A program made the translations under genes and the position numbers. 64,000 nucleotides of DNA from Paenibacillus sp. FSL H7-0326 (GTDB lineage: Bacteria; Bacillota; Bacilli; Paenibacillales; Paenibacillaceae), in assembly GCF_001955535.1 (NCBI RefSeq), contig NZ_MPVN01000006.1, positions 176,708-240,707 of the forward strand, in the 5' to 3' direction. The notes beneath the pieces are model-generated. The model ran no database searches, was not told where the DNA came from, and was given only the letters and a program-made list of their open reading frames with translations. Each line of letters begins with the position of its first letter. Position 1 is the first letter of the stretch. Of the stretch, positions 53,642-61,773 are shown piece by piece.

Positions 53642-53953
53642 ATGTACGCAATTATTGAAACTGGTGGTAAACAGTACAAAGTTCAAGAAGGCGATGTTCT
53701 TTTCATCGAGAAATTGAACGCTGCAGACGGTGAAACAGTAACGTTTGACCGCGTGTTGGCTGTTTCTAACGACAACGGTTTGACTGCAGGTACACCGGTT
53801 GTTTCCGGCGCAACTGTAACAGCGACTGTTGAGAAGCATGGCAAAGGCCAAAAGGTTGTTGTATACAAATACAAGCCTAAGAAGAACTACCATGTGAAAC
53901 AAGGTCATCGTCAACCTTACACTAAAGTAACTATCGGCAAAATCCAAGCGTAA
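53642..53953 (+). CDS. rplU: 50S ribosomal protein L21
   Basis: The 103-residue protein starts MYAIIETGGKQYKVQEGDVL and has the C-terminal signature KYKPKKNYHVKQGHRQPYTK, both typical of L21, which binds 23S rRNA. The codon choice is strongly biased, as in other highly expressed genes. AGGAGGTG precedes the ATG at 53642. It is followed by prp and rpmA, the standard order. Confidence 0.97.
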   Translation: MYAIIETGGKQYKVQEGDVLFIEKLNAADGETVTFDRVLAVSNDNGLTAGTPVVSGATVTATVEKHGKGQKVVVYKYKPKKNYHVKQGHRQPYTKVTIGKIQA

Positions 53954-53966
53954 GTGGGTGTAAACA

Positions 53967-54305
53967 GTGATAACTGTCCACATCTTTCGTTTGAGTGACG
54001 GCAGCATTCGCGGCTTTTCCGTGAAAGGTCATGCGAATTATGCTAAAGCTGGTGAAGATATTGTATGTGCGGGAGTTTCCGCAGTGACGGTTGGTACGGT
54101 TAATTCGATTGAGACACTTACAGGTGTTGAGCTCGATGCCGAGATGGAGCATGGCTTTCTGAGCGCATATGTTCCAGAAGGAGCTAAGTTGTCAGACGAT
54201 ATTCGTTCCCAGATTCAGTTGCTGCTTGAATCACTTGTGGTGATGCTGAAATCGATCGTCGATTCGTACGGAAAGTATATTCAGATAAAGCAGCATAATA
54301 ACTAA
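53967..54305 (+). CDS. prp: Ribosomal-processing cysteine protease Prp
   Basis: The 112-residue protein has the catalytic His22 in VKGHANYAKAGED and Cys34 in DIVCAGVSAV, the Prp family signature (YsxB in B. subtilis). Prp removes the N-terminal extension of ribosomal protein L27. The start is GTG at 53967. The next gene encodes an L27 with exactly such an extension, so the pair is functionally consistent. Confidence 0.93.
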   Translation: MITVHIFRLSDGSIRGFSVKGHANYAKAGEDIVCAGVSAVTVGTVNSIETLTGVELDAEMEHGFLSAYVPEGAKLSDDIRSQIQLLLESLVVMLKSIVDSYGKYIQIKQHNN

Positions 54306-54323
54306 AGAAGGAGGTAGACTACA

Positions 54324-54635
54324 ATGTTAAAATTGGATCTTCAGTTGTTCGCATCCAAAAAAGGTGTGGGTTCCACAAAGAACGGTCGTGATTCCCAGTC
54401 CAAACGTCTTGGCGTTAAGCGTGCAGACGGTCAGGCAGTTTCTGGCGGAAGCATCCTCGTTCGTCAACGTGGTACTAAAATCCACCCAGGAACGAACGTA
54501 GGAATCGGTAAAGACGATACTTTGTTTGCGAAAGTAGACGGCGTTGTGAAATTTGAACGTTGGGGCCGCGATCGTAAAAAAGTGAGCGTCTACCCTATTG
54601 AAGTTGCTCCTGTAGCAGCTGCAGTAGAAGCGTAA
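54324..54635 (+). CDS. rpmA: 50S ribosomal protein L27 with cleavable N-terminal extension
   Basis: The 103-residue protein begins MLKLDLQLF followed by ASKKGVGSTKNGRDS. Prp-type cleavage after Phe9 would expose the mature Ala start that reaches the peptidyl transferase centre. The core SILVRQRGTKIHPGTNVGIG is the L27 signature. AAGGAGG precedes the ATG. A strong terminator ends the rplU-prp-rpmA operon. Confidence 0.97.
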   Translation: MLKLDLQLFASKKGVGSTKNGRDSQSKRLGVKRADGQAVSGGSILVRQRGTKIHPGTNVGIGKDDTLFAKVDGVVKFERWGRDRKKVSVYPIEVAPVAAAVEA

Positions 54636-54653
54636 TAGGCATTTCGCCTAAGG

Positions 54654-54686
54654 AGCCTTCGGCATGTTTGCCGGAGGCTTTTTTTA
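54654..54686 (+). terminator. Intrinsic terminator after rpmA
   Basis: Arms AGCCTTCGGC and GCCGGAGGCT around ATGTTT are followed by eight T. Confidence 0.9.
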
Positions 54687-54833
54687 TTCAGGCCATCGCT
54701 CTACCCTGGTTCGTTTTCAAATGAGTGAAGATGTTTTTGTTTTTTGGTACTGTTTGGTAACTTCGTCTGTGATATACTGCCTTTATGACCTTTATATTAT
54801 AATGGGGTTAACATTGATGAACGGGGAGAAGTC

Positions 54834-55571
54834 ATGAATTACTGGAAAAAAGTGCCCTTAGCGGTATCTTGTTCGGTCATATTTCCGTTAGTTTTGGTGA
54901 TCATCTCTAAGACTCTGATCTCTTGTATTTTGCTTGCCTTTTGGTTAGGAGCTGTTCTTTTTTATCTCTTTAAGACTGTGGACAAGCAGCTTGAGGAGCA
55001 GCGGCACCAAACGCAGCAGAGAATGGAAGATACAGCGATATCCGTGTTAAATCATCACAGACATGATTGGATGAATGACCTCCAGGTGTTGTATGGATAT
55101 ATTCGTCTAGGAAAGAATGATAAATCAATACAAACGGTGGAAAGAATAAAGGAGAGAATGACGGAAGAGAGTAAGATTTCCAAGCTGGGCGTGCCGTCTC
55201 TCATTTTTTATTTGCAGTCGTATCGAATAAGCGGCAGTCCTGTTGTTCTAAGTGTTGAAGTGGAGGACGGATTGCGGCTGGACACCTTGATTTCTCCCGA
55301 GGACGGTGAGATGCTGACAGGGACGATTGCGGATACAGTCAGGGCTTATCAGTTCAGCAACCGATCGTCTTGGGGAGAAATTCGTCACCTGTTAATTCGG
55401 TTTGGTCAGGATCAAGGGGATGTTATTGTACGTTTCGAGGGAGAGAGAATAGCATCTGAATCAGAAGCATGGAGTAATTTGTACACGATGAAGCAAGGAA
55501 CCAAGGTGATAGCAGAGCCGCCTGCGACAGGGGATGCGCTCATTCAATTTCGTGTGACTTGTGGGATATAA
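54834..55571 (+). CDS. spo0B: Sporulation phosphotransferase Spo0B, with N-terminal membrane segments
   Basis: The 245-residue protein has the Spo0B phospho-His motif HHRHDWMNDLQ (His77 by alignment with B. subtilis His30) in a four-helix-bundle region (about 55-115) and a degenerate kinase-like C-terminal half. Spo0B passes phosphate from Spo0F to Spo0A at the start of sporulation. Residues 8-46 are hydrophobic and look like two membrane segments, which the B. subtilis protein lacks, so this form may be membrane-bound. The position between rpmA and obg is conserved. GGGGAGAAG precedes the ATG. Confidence 0.88.
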   Translation: MNYWKKVPLAVSCSVIFPLVLVIISKTLISCILLAFWLGAVLFYLFKTVDKQLEEQRHQTQQRMEDTAISVLNHHRHDWMNDLQVLYGYIRLGKNDKSIQTVERIKERMTEESKISKLGVPSLIFYLQSYRISGSPVVLSVEVEDGLRLDTLISPEDGEMLTGTIADTVRAYQFSNRSSWGEIRHLLIRFGQDQGDVIVRFEGERIASESEAWSNLYTMKQGTKVIAEPPATGDALIQFRVTCGI

Positions 55572-55584
55572 GGAAGGGATAATC

Positions 55585-56895
55585 ATGTTTGTAGATAAAG
55601 CGAAGATTTATGTTAAAGGTGGAGACGGCGGAGATGGACTCGTATCGTTTCGTCGTGAGAAATATGTACCTGAAGGCGGTCCTGCTGGTGGAGACGGCGG
55701 CAAGGGCGGAAGTGTTATTTTTCGTGTAGACGAAGGTCTGAGAACACTGATGGATTTCCGTTACCAACGTCATTTCAAAGCAAAACGCGGTGAAAAAGGC
55801 CGTAACAAAAGTCAGCACGGTGCGAATGCGGAGGATATGATCGTTCGTATTCCACCGGGAACGGTAGTAACGGATGAGGATTCGGGCGAGGTACTAGCTG
55901 ATTTGACACGCCATGGCCAACAGGTCGTTGTTGCAAGAGGTGGTCGAGGCGGAAGAGGGAATATTCGATTTGCTACTCCGAAGAATCCAGCACCTGAGCT
56001 TGCCGAGAATGGTGAAGAAGGGGAAGAACGCTACATTGTACTGGAAATGAAGGTCATGGCCGATGTAGGGCTGGTTGGATTTCCGAGTGTAGGTAAATCT
56101 ACGCTTTTGTCCGTCGTATCCGGTGCTAACCCGAAGATTGGGGCATACCATTTTACGACGATTACGCCGAATCTCGGTGTTGTTGATGTAGGGGAAGGCC
56201 GCAGCTTTGTTATGGCGGATTTGCCTGGGCTGATTGAAGGGGCGAGTGAAGGTATTGGACTGGGCCATGAGTTCCTGAGACACGTTGAGCGTACCCGCGT
56301 TATCATTCATGTCATCGACATGGCTGGATCTGAGGGCAGAGATCCGTATGAGGATTTCGTCAAAATCAATGACGAGCTTCGTCAGTACAATGCTAAATTG
56401 ATGGAACGTCCACAGATTGTGGCTGCGAACAAAATGGACATGCCGGAATCGGCAGACAACCTGGAGAATTTTAAGCAGCAGCTGGCTGCTTCTCATCCCG
56501 AAATAGAGATTATGCCAATCTCCTCCCTTACACGTCAAGGTGTGAAGGAGCTTCTCTACAAGGCAGCAGATATGCTGGATCAAATGCCGGAAGAGCTGCA
56601 TGTGGAAGAAGTGGCAGAAGTAAGTGAACGCAAAGTTTACAAGCTGGATAAAGAAGAAGAGGAAGGCTTCAAAATTGTGCGCGAGAATGAGATGTTCATT
56701 GTGGAAAGTCCGAAGATCGAGCGCATGATGAAACGAATGCAGCTGAATTCGCATGAGGCAATTATGAAGCTTGCACGTACCCTTCGCCATATGGGTGTTG
56801 ATGATGAACTTAGAAAACGTGGTGCGAAGGACGGTACGATCGTTCGTATTGCCGATTTTGAGTTTGAATTTGTAGAGAGCAGCAGCTACTATTAA
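55585..56895 (+). CDS. obg: GTPase Obg
   Basis: The protein of about 436 residues has the Gly-rich Obg domain (1-158, VKGGDGGDGLVSFRREKYVP), the G domain (GFPSVGKSTL, DLPGLIEGAS, NKMD), and a C-terminal OCT domain (about 345-430). Obg helps large-subunit assembly and is needed for sporulation onset in B. subtilis. GGAAGGG before the ATG at 55585 defines the start; a GTG at 55561 overlaps spo0B. The spo0B-obg pairing is conserved and probably one transcript. Confidence 0.96.
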   Translation: MFVDKAKIYVKGGDGGDGLVSFRREKYVPEGGPAGGDGGKGGSVIFRVDEGLRTLMDFRYQRHFKAKRGEKGRNKSQHGANAEDMIVRIPPGTVVTDEDSGEVLADLTRHGQQVVVARGGRGGRGNIRFATPKNPAPELAENGEEGEERYIVLEMKVMADVGLVGFPSVGKSTLLSVVSGANPKIGAYHFTTITPNLGVVDVGEGRSFVMADLPGLIEGASEGIGLGHEFLRHVERTRVIIHVIDMAGSEGRDPYEDFVKINDELRQYNAKLMERPQIVAANKMDMPESADNLENFKQQLAASHPEIEIMPISSLTRQGVKELLYKAADMLDQMPEELHVEEVAEVSERKVYKLDKEEEEGFKIVRENEMFIVESPKIERMMKRMQLNSHEAIMKLARTLRHMGVDDELRKRGAKDGTIVRIADFEFEFVESSSYY

Positions 56896-56912
56896 TAAAT
56901 AAAACGAAATTT

Positions 56913-56949
56913 ACCGTGGGTATCTTCCTTAGATATCCACGGTTTTTTG
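56913..56949 (+). terminator. Intrinsic terminator after obg
   Basis: Arms ACCGTGGGTATCT and AGATATCCACGGT with loop TCCTT are followed by TTTTT. Confidence 0.88.
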
Positions 56950-57052
56950 GAATATGGACAACAAGAGACTCCATTTGTCTATTGCCCTTTTCGATACGAT
57001 TCGATATAATGTCCACTATATGAATACAATAGTCTTTGAGGAGAGGACGTTT

Positions 57053-57490
57053 TTGAAAGAACGCTACTATTTAGTACGTGAAGATATATTGCCAGAAGCT
57101 GTGGTGAAGACGATGCAGGTGAAGCAGCTGCTTGCTTCCGGTGAAGTGAAGACTGTCCATGAAGCGGCTGAGCGTGTTGGTCTAAGCCGAAGTGCATTTT
57201 ATAAATATAAGGATGGAATTCATCTGGTCAACCAGCTGGAGAGAGAGCGAATCGTCACCATCTCCATTGATCTGGAGCATGAGTCAGGAATGCTGTCCCA
57301 GGTTCTATCGCATGTGGCATCATATGGAGGCAACGTGCTTACCATTCATCAGAGCATTCCGCTTCAAGGGCGTGCGAATGTTGTAATTTCAGTGGAGACT
57401 TCTCGGCTCAGCGGAGATCTTGGTGAGATGATGGAGCAATTCGCGCAGGTTCCGGGAGTCAAACGCACACGCTTGATTGGTCAGGGGTAG
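57053..57490 (+). CDS. pheB: ACT domain-containing protein PheB
   Basis: The protein of about 145 residues begins KERYYLVREDILPEAVVKTM, has a helix-turn-helix-like part (VHEAAERVGLSRSAFYKYKD) and a C-terminal ACT domain (VTISIDLEHESGMLSQVLSH), the PheB/UPF0735 layout. The role is not clear; ACT domains usually bind amino acids, and the gene neighbours pheA and hom. The start is TTG at 57053 with GAGGAGAGG upstream; the longer open frame from 56954 starts inside the terminator region and is not used. Confidence 0.9.
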   Translation: MKERYYLVREDILPEAVVKTMQVKQLLASGEVKTVHEAAERVGLSRSAFYKYKDGIHLVNQLERERIVTISIDLEHESGMLSQVLSHVASYGGNVLTIHQSIPLQGRANVVISVETSRLSGDLGEMMEQFAQVPGVKRTRLIGQG

Positions 57491-57525
57491 AGGAGATACT
57501 TTAGGTACATAAAGGGGATGAGAAG

Positions 57526-58812
57526 ATGAAACCGATTAAGGTAGGTTTGCTTGGATTAGGAACTGTAGGCACAGGTGTAATACGAATCGTGGAGGGGAAC
57601 CAGGAGGATCTGAGCAGTCAAGTCGGCTCTCCTATCGTTATTGAAAAAGTAGCTGTAAAAAATCTGGTCAAGGCTCGTAACATTACCGTGGATGCGGATA
57701 AATTAACAGAAGATCCATGGGAGGTTATTCTTAACCCGGAGATCGACGTGATTGTTGAAGTTATGGGTGGAGTGGAGAAAACAAAAGAATACATTCTAGA
57801 AGCGCTGGAGCGGGGCAAGCATATTGTGACGGCAAACAAGGATTTAATGGCGCTCTATGGTGCAGAGATTTTGGCAAAGGCGGAGGAGAAGCGCTGTGAC
57901 GTCTATTATGAAGCGAGTGTTGCCGGAGGAATTCCGATTATTCGTACGCTGATTGAGAGCTTCTCGTCTGATCGAATCACACGAATTATGGGAATCGTGA
58001 ACGGGACCACGAACTTCATATTAACCAAGATGAGTCAGGAGGGAGCTTCGTATGATGAAGTTCTGAGAGAGGCTCAGGCACTTGGTTACGCAGAATCCGA
58101 TCCGACCTCGGATGTAGAAGGTTTGGATGCCGCGCGTAAGATGGCCATACTCGGTACGCTTGGCTTCCATACGAATGTTGAACTTCGAGATGTGTCTGTC
58201 AGAGGGATTTCTAGTGTGACCAAAGAGGATATTGCCTATGCCAAGAGACTTGGATATGAAATGAAGCTGTTAGGCATTGCAGAGAGACAAGATGACCAAA
58301 TCTCAATCAGTGTAGAGCCAACGATGGTTAGACAGCAGCATCCTCTGGCCTCTGTTAACGGCGTATTTAATGCAGTATTCGTTCACGGTGAAGCGGTTGG
58401 CGAGACGATGTTCTATGGAGCAGGTGCAGGTGAGCTGCCAACGGCTACCTCTGTCGTAGCTGACTTGGTATCGGTGATCCGTAATTTGAAGCTTGGAGTA
58501 AGCGGTCTGAAATCCATCAGCCCTTATAAAGAAAAACATCTGATCCAAGATGAGCATATTTCATATAAAAACTTCATCCTGCTGCATGTCGATGACAAAG
58601 CAGGTGTGCTTGCTCAAATTACACAAATATTTGCGGAGTACGACGTGAGCCTTGCTTCTGTGGTCCAGCAGCCGAATGAACAGAATCCGGATGCCGAGAT
58701 CATTATTGTTACCCATAATGCCAGCAAAGCAAGTATGGATAAAGTACTCAAGCACTTTGAAACACTTAGTGTTATTCGTAAAGTGAAGAGTGTTTACCGG
58801 GTAGAGGGATGA
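57526..58812 (+). CDS. hom: Homoserine dehydrogenase
   Basis: The 428-residue protein reduces aspartate semialdehyde to homoserine, the branch to Thr and Met. It has the NAD-binding start VGLLGLGTVGTGVIRIVE, the VTANKDLMALYG and GIVNGTTNFILTKMSQ motifs, the catalytic Lys/Asp region in GYAESDPTSDVEGLDAARK, and a C-terminal ACT domain (about 350-425) for feedback control. AAAGGGGATG precedes the ATG. thrB follows after 34 bases. Confidence 0.96.
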   Translation: MKPIKVGLLGLGTVGTGVIRIVEGNQEDLSSQVGSPIVIEKVAVKNLVKARNITVDADKLTEDPWEVILNPEIDVIVEVMGGVEKTKEYILEALERGKHIVTANKDLMALYGAEILAKAEEKRCDVYYEASVAGGIPIIRTLIESFSSDRITRIMGIVNGTTNFILTKMSQEGASYDEVLREAQALGYAESDPTSDVEGLDAARKMAILGTLGFHTNVELRDVSVRGISSVTKEDIAYAKRLGYEMKLLGIAERQDDQISISVEPTMVRQQHPLASVNGVFNAVFVHGEAVGETMFYGAGAGELPTATSVVADLVSVIRNLKLGVSGLKSISPYKEKHLIQDEHISYKNFILLHVDDKAGVLAQITQIFAEYDVSLASVVQQPNEQNPDAEIIIVTHNASKASMDKVLKHFETLSVIRKVKSVYRVEG

Positions 58813-58846
58813 GCTTCCCCCGCACTTTTGAGGAGGACCGAACACA

Positions 58847-59809
58847 ATGAAGAACAGCGTAAGAGTAAGAATCCCGGCGAGCACAGCGAACTTAGGCCCA
58901 GGCTTTGATTCATTGGGTATGGCGCTCAGCTTATATTCTTATATAGAGATGAAGAGGGCGGATGATACCTCTATCTCTCTGTATGGCGAGCATTTGAAGG
59001 GGATTCCTACGGATAAGACAAACCTTGTGTATAAAGTGGCACAAGCTGTATTTAAACAAGCAGGAATCCATATTCCTGAGCTTGAGATTTCGATGTACTC
59101 CGAAATTCCTCTTACACGAGGACTTGGAAGCAGCGCGACAACCATTATAGGTGCTATGGTTGCAGCTAATGAACTTATCGGGTCACTTTTGACGCGGGAA
59201 GAGCTGTTCACAATGGCTACACAAATGGAGAAGCACCCGGATAATGTGGGAGCATCGCTTTTTGGCGGATTTGCTGTCTGTGCATGGGATGGTAGTACCG
59301 CACATCATCTATCCTTTGATCCGCCTGAACATCTGGAAGTGCTTGTCGTTATACCGCGGTTTGAACTGTCGACAACCAAGGCAAGAGAAGTTTTGCCGAG
59401 CGAGCTTTCTTTTCAGGATGCGGTCTTCAATATTGGGCGGACCTCAATGCTGGTTGGTGCCTTAGCGAGTGGTCGTTACGATCTGTTAAGTGCAGCGATG
59501 AAGGATAAGCTCCATCAGCCCTACCGGGCTGCACTTGTTCCCGGAATGGCCAAAATACTGGAGGAGGCCCCAAGCAAAGGCGCTCTCGGAGCAGCTCTTA
59601 GCGGTGCGGGTCCGACGGTACTTGCTTTCGTACATCAAGAAGAGGCGGATAAGCAAGGTCTTGAAGCTTATATGATTGAGACCATGCGAGCCCAAGGCAT
59701 TGAAGCAGATACAATGTGGATTAAGCCAGATCTGACGGGTGCACAGCTTGTATCTGACGAGCATCAGGGCACATTTATGGATATGATAAAAGGGGAAGTA
59801 AAAGCATGA
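58847..59809 (+). CDS. thrB: Homoserine kinase
   Basis: The 320-residue GHMP-family kinase phosphorylates homoserine for threonine synthesis. Motifs are VRIPASTANLGPGFDSLGMA at the start, the ATP loop LTRGLGSSATTIIGAMVAAN, and GAALSGAGPTVLAF near the C-terminus. GAGGAGG precedes the ATG. It overlaps pheA by 4 bases. thrC, the next pathway enzyme, is not in the window. Confidence 0.96.
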   Translation: MKNSVRVRIPASTANLGPGFDSLGMALSLYSYIEMKRADDTSISLYGEHLKGIPTDKTNLVYKVAQAVFKQAGIHIPELEISMYSEIPLTRGLGSSATTIIGAMVAANELIGSLLTREELFTMATQMEKHPDNVGASLFGGFAVCAWDGSTAHHLSFDPPEHLEVLVVIPRFELSTTKAREVLPSELSFQDAVFNIGRTSMLVGALASGRYDLLSAAMKDKLHQPYRAALVPGMAKILEEAPSKGALGAALSGAGPTVLAFVHQEEADKQGLEAYMIETMRAQGIEADTMWIKPDLTGAQLVSDEHQGTFMDMIKGEVKA

Positions 59810-60678
59810 AACGAGTTGCATTATTACCTGAGGGCACAGTGTCACATGAAGCGCTCGATTTTTTGCTCGCAGGCGAGCCTTATGAAGGCAAACACTTCAA
59901 GCTGATATCGGATGTATTTCGGTCTACAGAACGTGGAGAAAGTGATTATAGCGTCATACCCGTGGAAAATACGATAGATGGATCGGTTAGTCTACATATG
60001 GATTGGCTTGTGCATGAAGTGGATATCCCTATGCAGTGCGAATGGGTTTATCCTTCTATTCAGAATTTAATTGGTGATCGAGATGAATTTCTGAATACAG
60101 CGGGAGATCTAGACTTTACCAAGATACGCAAAATCATGTCACATCCCGTGGCAATCCCTCAATGTCAGCAGTTTATCCGCACGTATGCTCCTCAAGCAGA
60201 GCTTGAAAGTGTAGGCAGTACAGCAGAGGCTGTAGAGATTGTGAAGAAGAACCCGGGACAAGGCTGGGCGGCCATTGCTACGAGACTGGCTGCGGCGAAG
60301 CATGGATTGGATATTATGGCGGAACGGGTCACGGATCATGATAACAACTACACTCGGTTTGTGTTAATTGGTCCGGATGCAGTTAATCTGCGGCGAGAGG
60401 CTGATCATCAGAAGACAAGCATACTTATCACCCCTCCGGAAGATTTTCCTGGAGCGCTTCATCAAGTATTATCCGCCTTTGCTTGGCGCAGACTGAACTT
60501 GTCTCGAATCGAGTCCAGACCAACGAAGAAGAAGCTCGGTAACTATTATTTTTATATTGATGTCATGGAATCAATGAATTCGGTACTTCTGCCGGCAGCT
60601 ATTTCAGAGATTGAAGCTCTGGGATGCCAGGTTCGTGTACTGGGTTCTTATCCTTGCTATGTATATACAGGACAATAA
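59806..60678 (+). CDS. pheA: Prephenate dehydratase
   Basis: The 290-residue monofunctional enzyme makes phenylpyruvate from prephenate in phenylalanine synthesis. It has a type 2 periplasmic-binding-like catalytic part with VIPVENTIDGSVSLHMDWL and the TRF-type motif in DNNYTRFVLIG, and a C-terminal ACT domain (about 200-275) with the ESRPTKKKLGNYYFYID motif for Phe feedback. The ATGA overlap with thrB suggests translational coupling between the threonine and phenylalanine branches. Confidence 0.95.
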   Translation: MKRVALLPEGTVSHEALDFLLAGEPYEGKHFKLISDVFRSTERGESDYSVIPVENTIDGSVSLHMDWLVHEVDIPMQCEWVYPSIQNLIGDRDEFLNTAGDLDFTKIRKIMSHPVAIPQCQQFIRTYAPQAELESVGSTAEAVEIVKKNPGQGWAAIATRLAAAKHGLDIMAERVTDHDNNYTRFVLIGPDAVNLRREADHQKTSILITPPEDFPGALHQVLSAFAWRRLNLSRIESRPTKKKLGNYYFYIDVMESMNSVLLPAAISEIEALGCQVRVLGSYPCYVYTGQ

Positions 60679-60697
60679 TGCGGAGGTGTAACTTGTT

Positions 60698-61585
60698 ATG
60701 ACAGCAGAACAGTGGATTTATTTAGATGGTCAGTATGTTACGAAGGAAAATGCAAAAGTATCTGTTTTTGATCATGGTTTTCTATACGGAGACGGAATTT
60801 TTGAGGGGATTCGGATATATAACGGGAATATTTTTAAATGCAAGGAGCATTTAGATCGTCTCTACGATTCCGCCAAATCCATTATGCTGGATATCCCTTT
60901 GTCTTATGATGAGATGCGGGAGGCCATGGCTGAAACCATTCGTCGTAACGAAATGAGAAATGGATATATTCGTCTTGTTGTATCACGGGGTTACGGTAAC
61001 CTTGGAATTGACCCGCTCCGGTGTGAGAAGGCAAGTGTCGTCATCATTGTGGAAGAGTTGTCCATCTACCCGGAGGAAGCGTATCTAAAAGGCTTAAGAA
61101 CAATCTCGGTTTCGCAGCGCCGCAATATTCCGGATGCACTTAATCCAAAGATCAAGTCATTAAACTACTTAAACAACGTGCTTGTCAAAATTCAGTCGAA
61201 TCACGCGGGTGTCGGAGAAGCAATTATGCTGAATTCGCAAGGTTACGTTACTGAAGGTTCATCAGATAATATTTTTATCGTCAAAAATGGGGTTCTTATC
61301 ACTCCACCATGCTATTTGGGCGCGTTAGAAGGCATTACTCGTAATGCTATTATTGAACTCGCAGACAAAATAGGTCTGCCCTTCAAGGAACAACCCTTCA
61401 CATTGCATGATGTATATGTAGCAGATGAGGTGTTCTTTACGGGCACAGCTGCTGAGGTTATTGCTGCTTATGAGGTAGATGGCAGAACGATTGGAGACGG
61501 TGTCGCGGGTCCGATTACACTCAAGCTGCTTGAGGAGTTCCGCCAAATTGTAGACAAAGACGGGTATAAAGTATTTGCAGAGTAG
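60698..61585 (+). CDS. ilvE: Branched-chain amino acid aminotransferase
   Basis: The 295-residue fold-type IV PLP enzyme begins WIYLDGQYVTKENAKVSVFD and has HGFLYGDGIFEGIR, the PLP Lys in NPKIKSLNYLNN and GYVTEGSSDNIF, characteristic of IlvE rather than D-amino acid aminotransferase, though the two are close. It carries out the final step to Val, Leu and Ile. GGAGGTG lies 11 bases before the ATG. A long terminator follows. Confidence 0.92.
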   Translation: MTAEQWIYLDGQYVTKENAKVSVFDHGFLYGDGIFEGIRIYNGNIFKCKEHLDRLYDSAKSIMLDIPLSYDEMREAMAETIRRNEMRNGYIRLVVSRGYGNLGIDPLRCEKASVVIIVEELSIYPEEAYLKGLRTISVSQRRNIPDALNPKIKSLNYLNNVLVKIQSNHAGVGEAIMLNSQGYVTEGSSDNIFIVKNGVLITPPCYLGALEGITRNAIIELADKIGLPFKEQPFTLHDVYVADEVFFTGTAAEVIAAYEVDGRTIGDGVAGPITLKLLEEFRQIVDKDGYKVFAE

Positions 61586-61608
61586 TGCTGCTCTGAAATG
61601 AGCAGATA

Positions 61609-61675
61609 AGATCCTCTTCTTAGCATGTGATCTCTTTTTTTAAAAGGGATTGCTGCTTAGAAGAGGATTTTTTTA
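61609..61675 (+). terminator. Long intrinsic terminator after ilvE
   Basis: Arms ATCCTCTTCT(T)AGCA and TGCT(T)AGAAGAGGAT pair across a loop of about 35 bases; a run of seven T follows. Confidence 0.8.
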
Positions 61676-61773
61676 TAAGAATGATGTCATTTGGGCGGAT
61701 GCTGCATAGGATGAGAGTAACGAAAGAACGGGCGAATGTCATGCCTGAAGAAACGTGAGGAGGTTTTGGGCCT

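Noticed and set aside
57491..61000. T-box or other attenuators before hom, pheA or ilvE
   Set aside because: The spaces between these genes are short or overlapping and no GGTGGTACCGCG-like string occurs.
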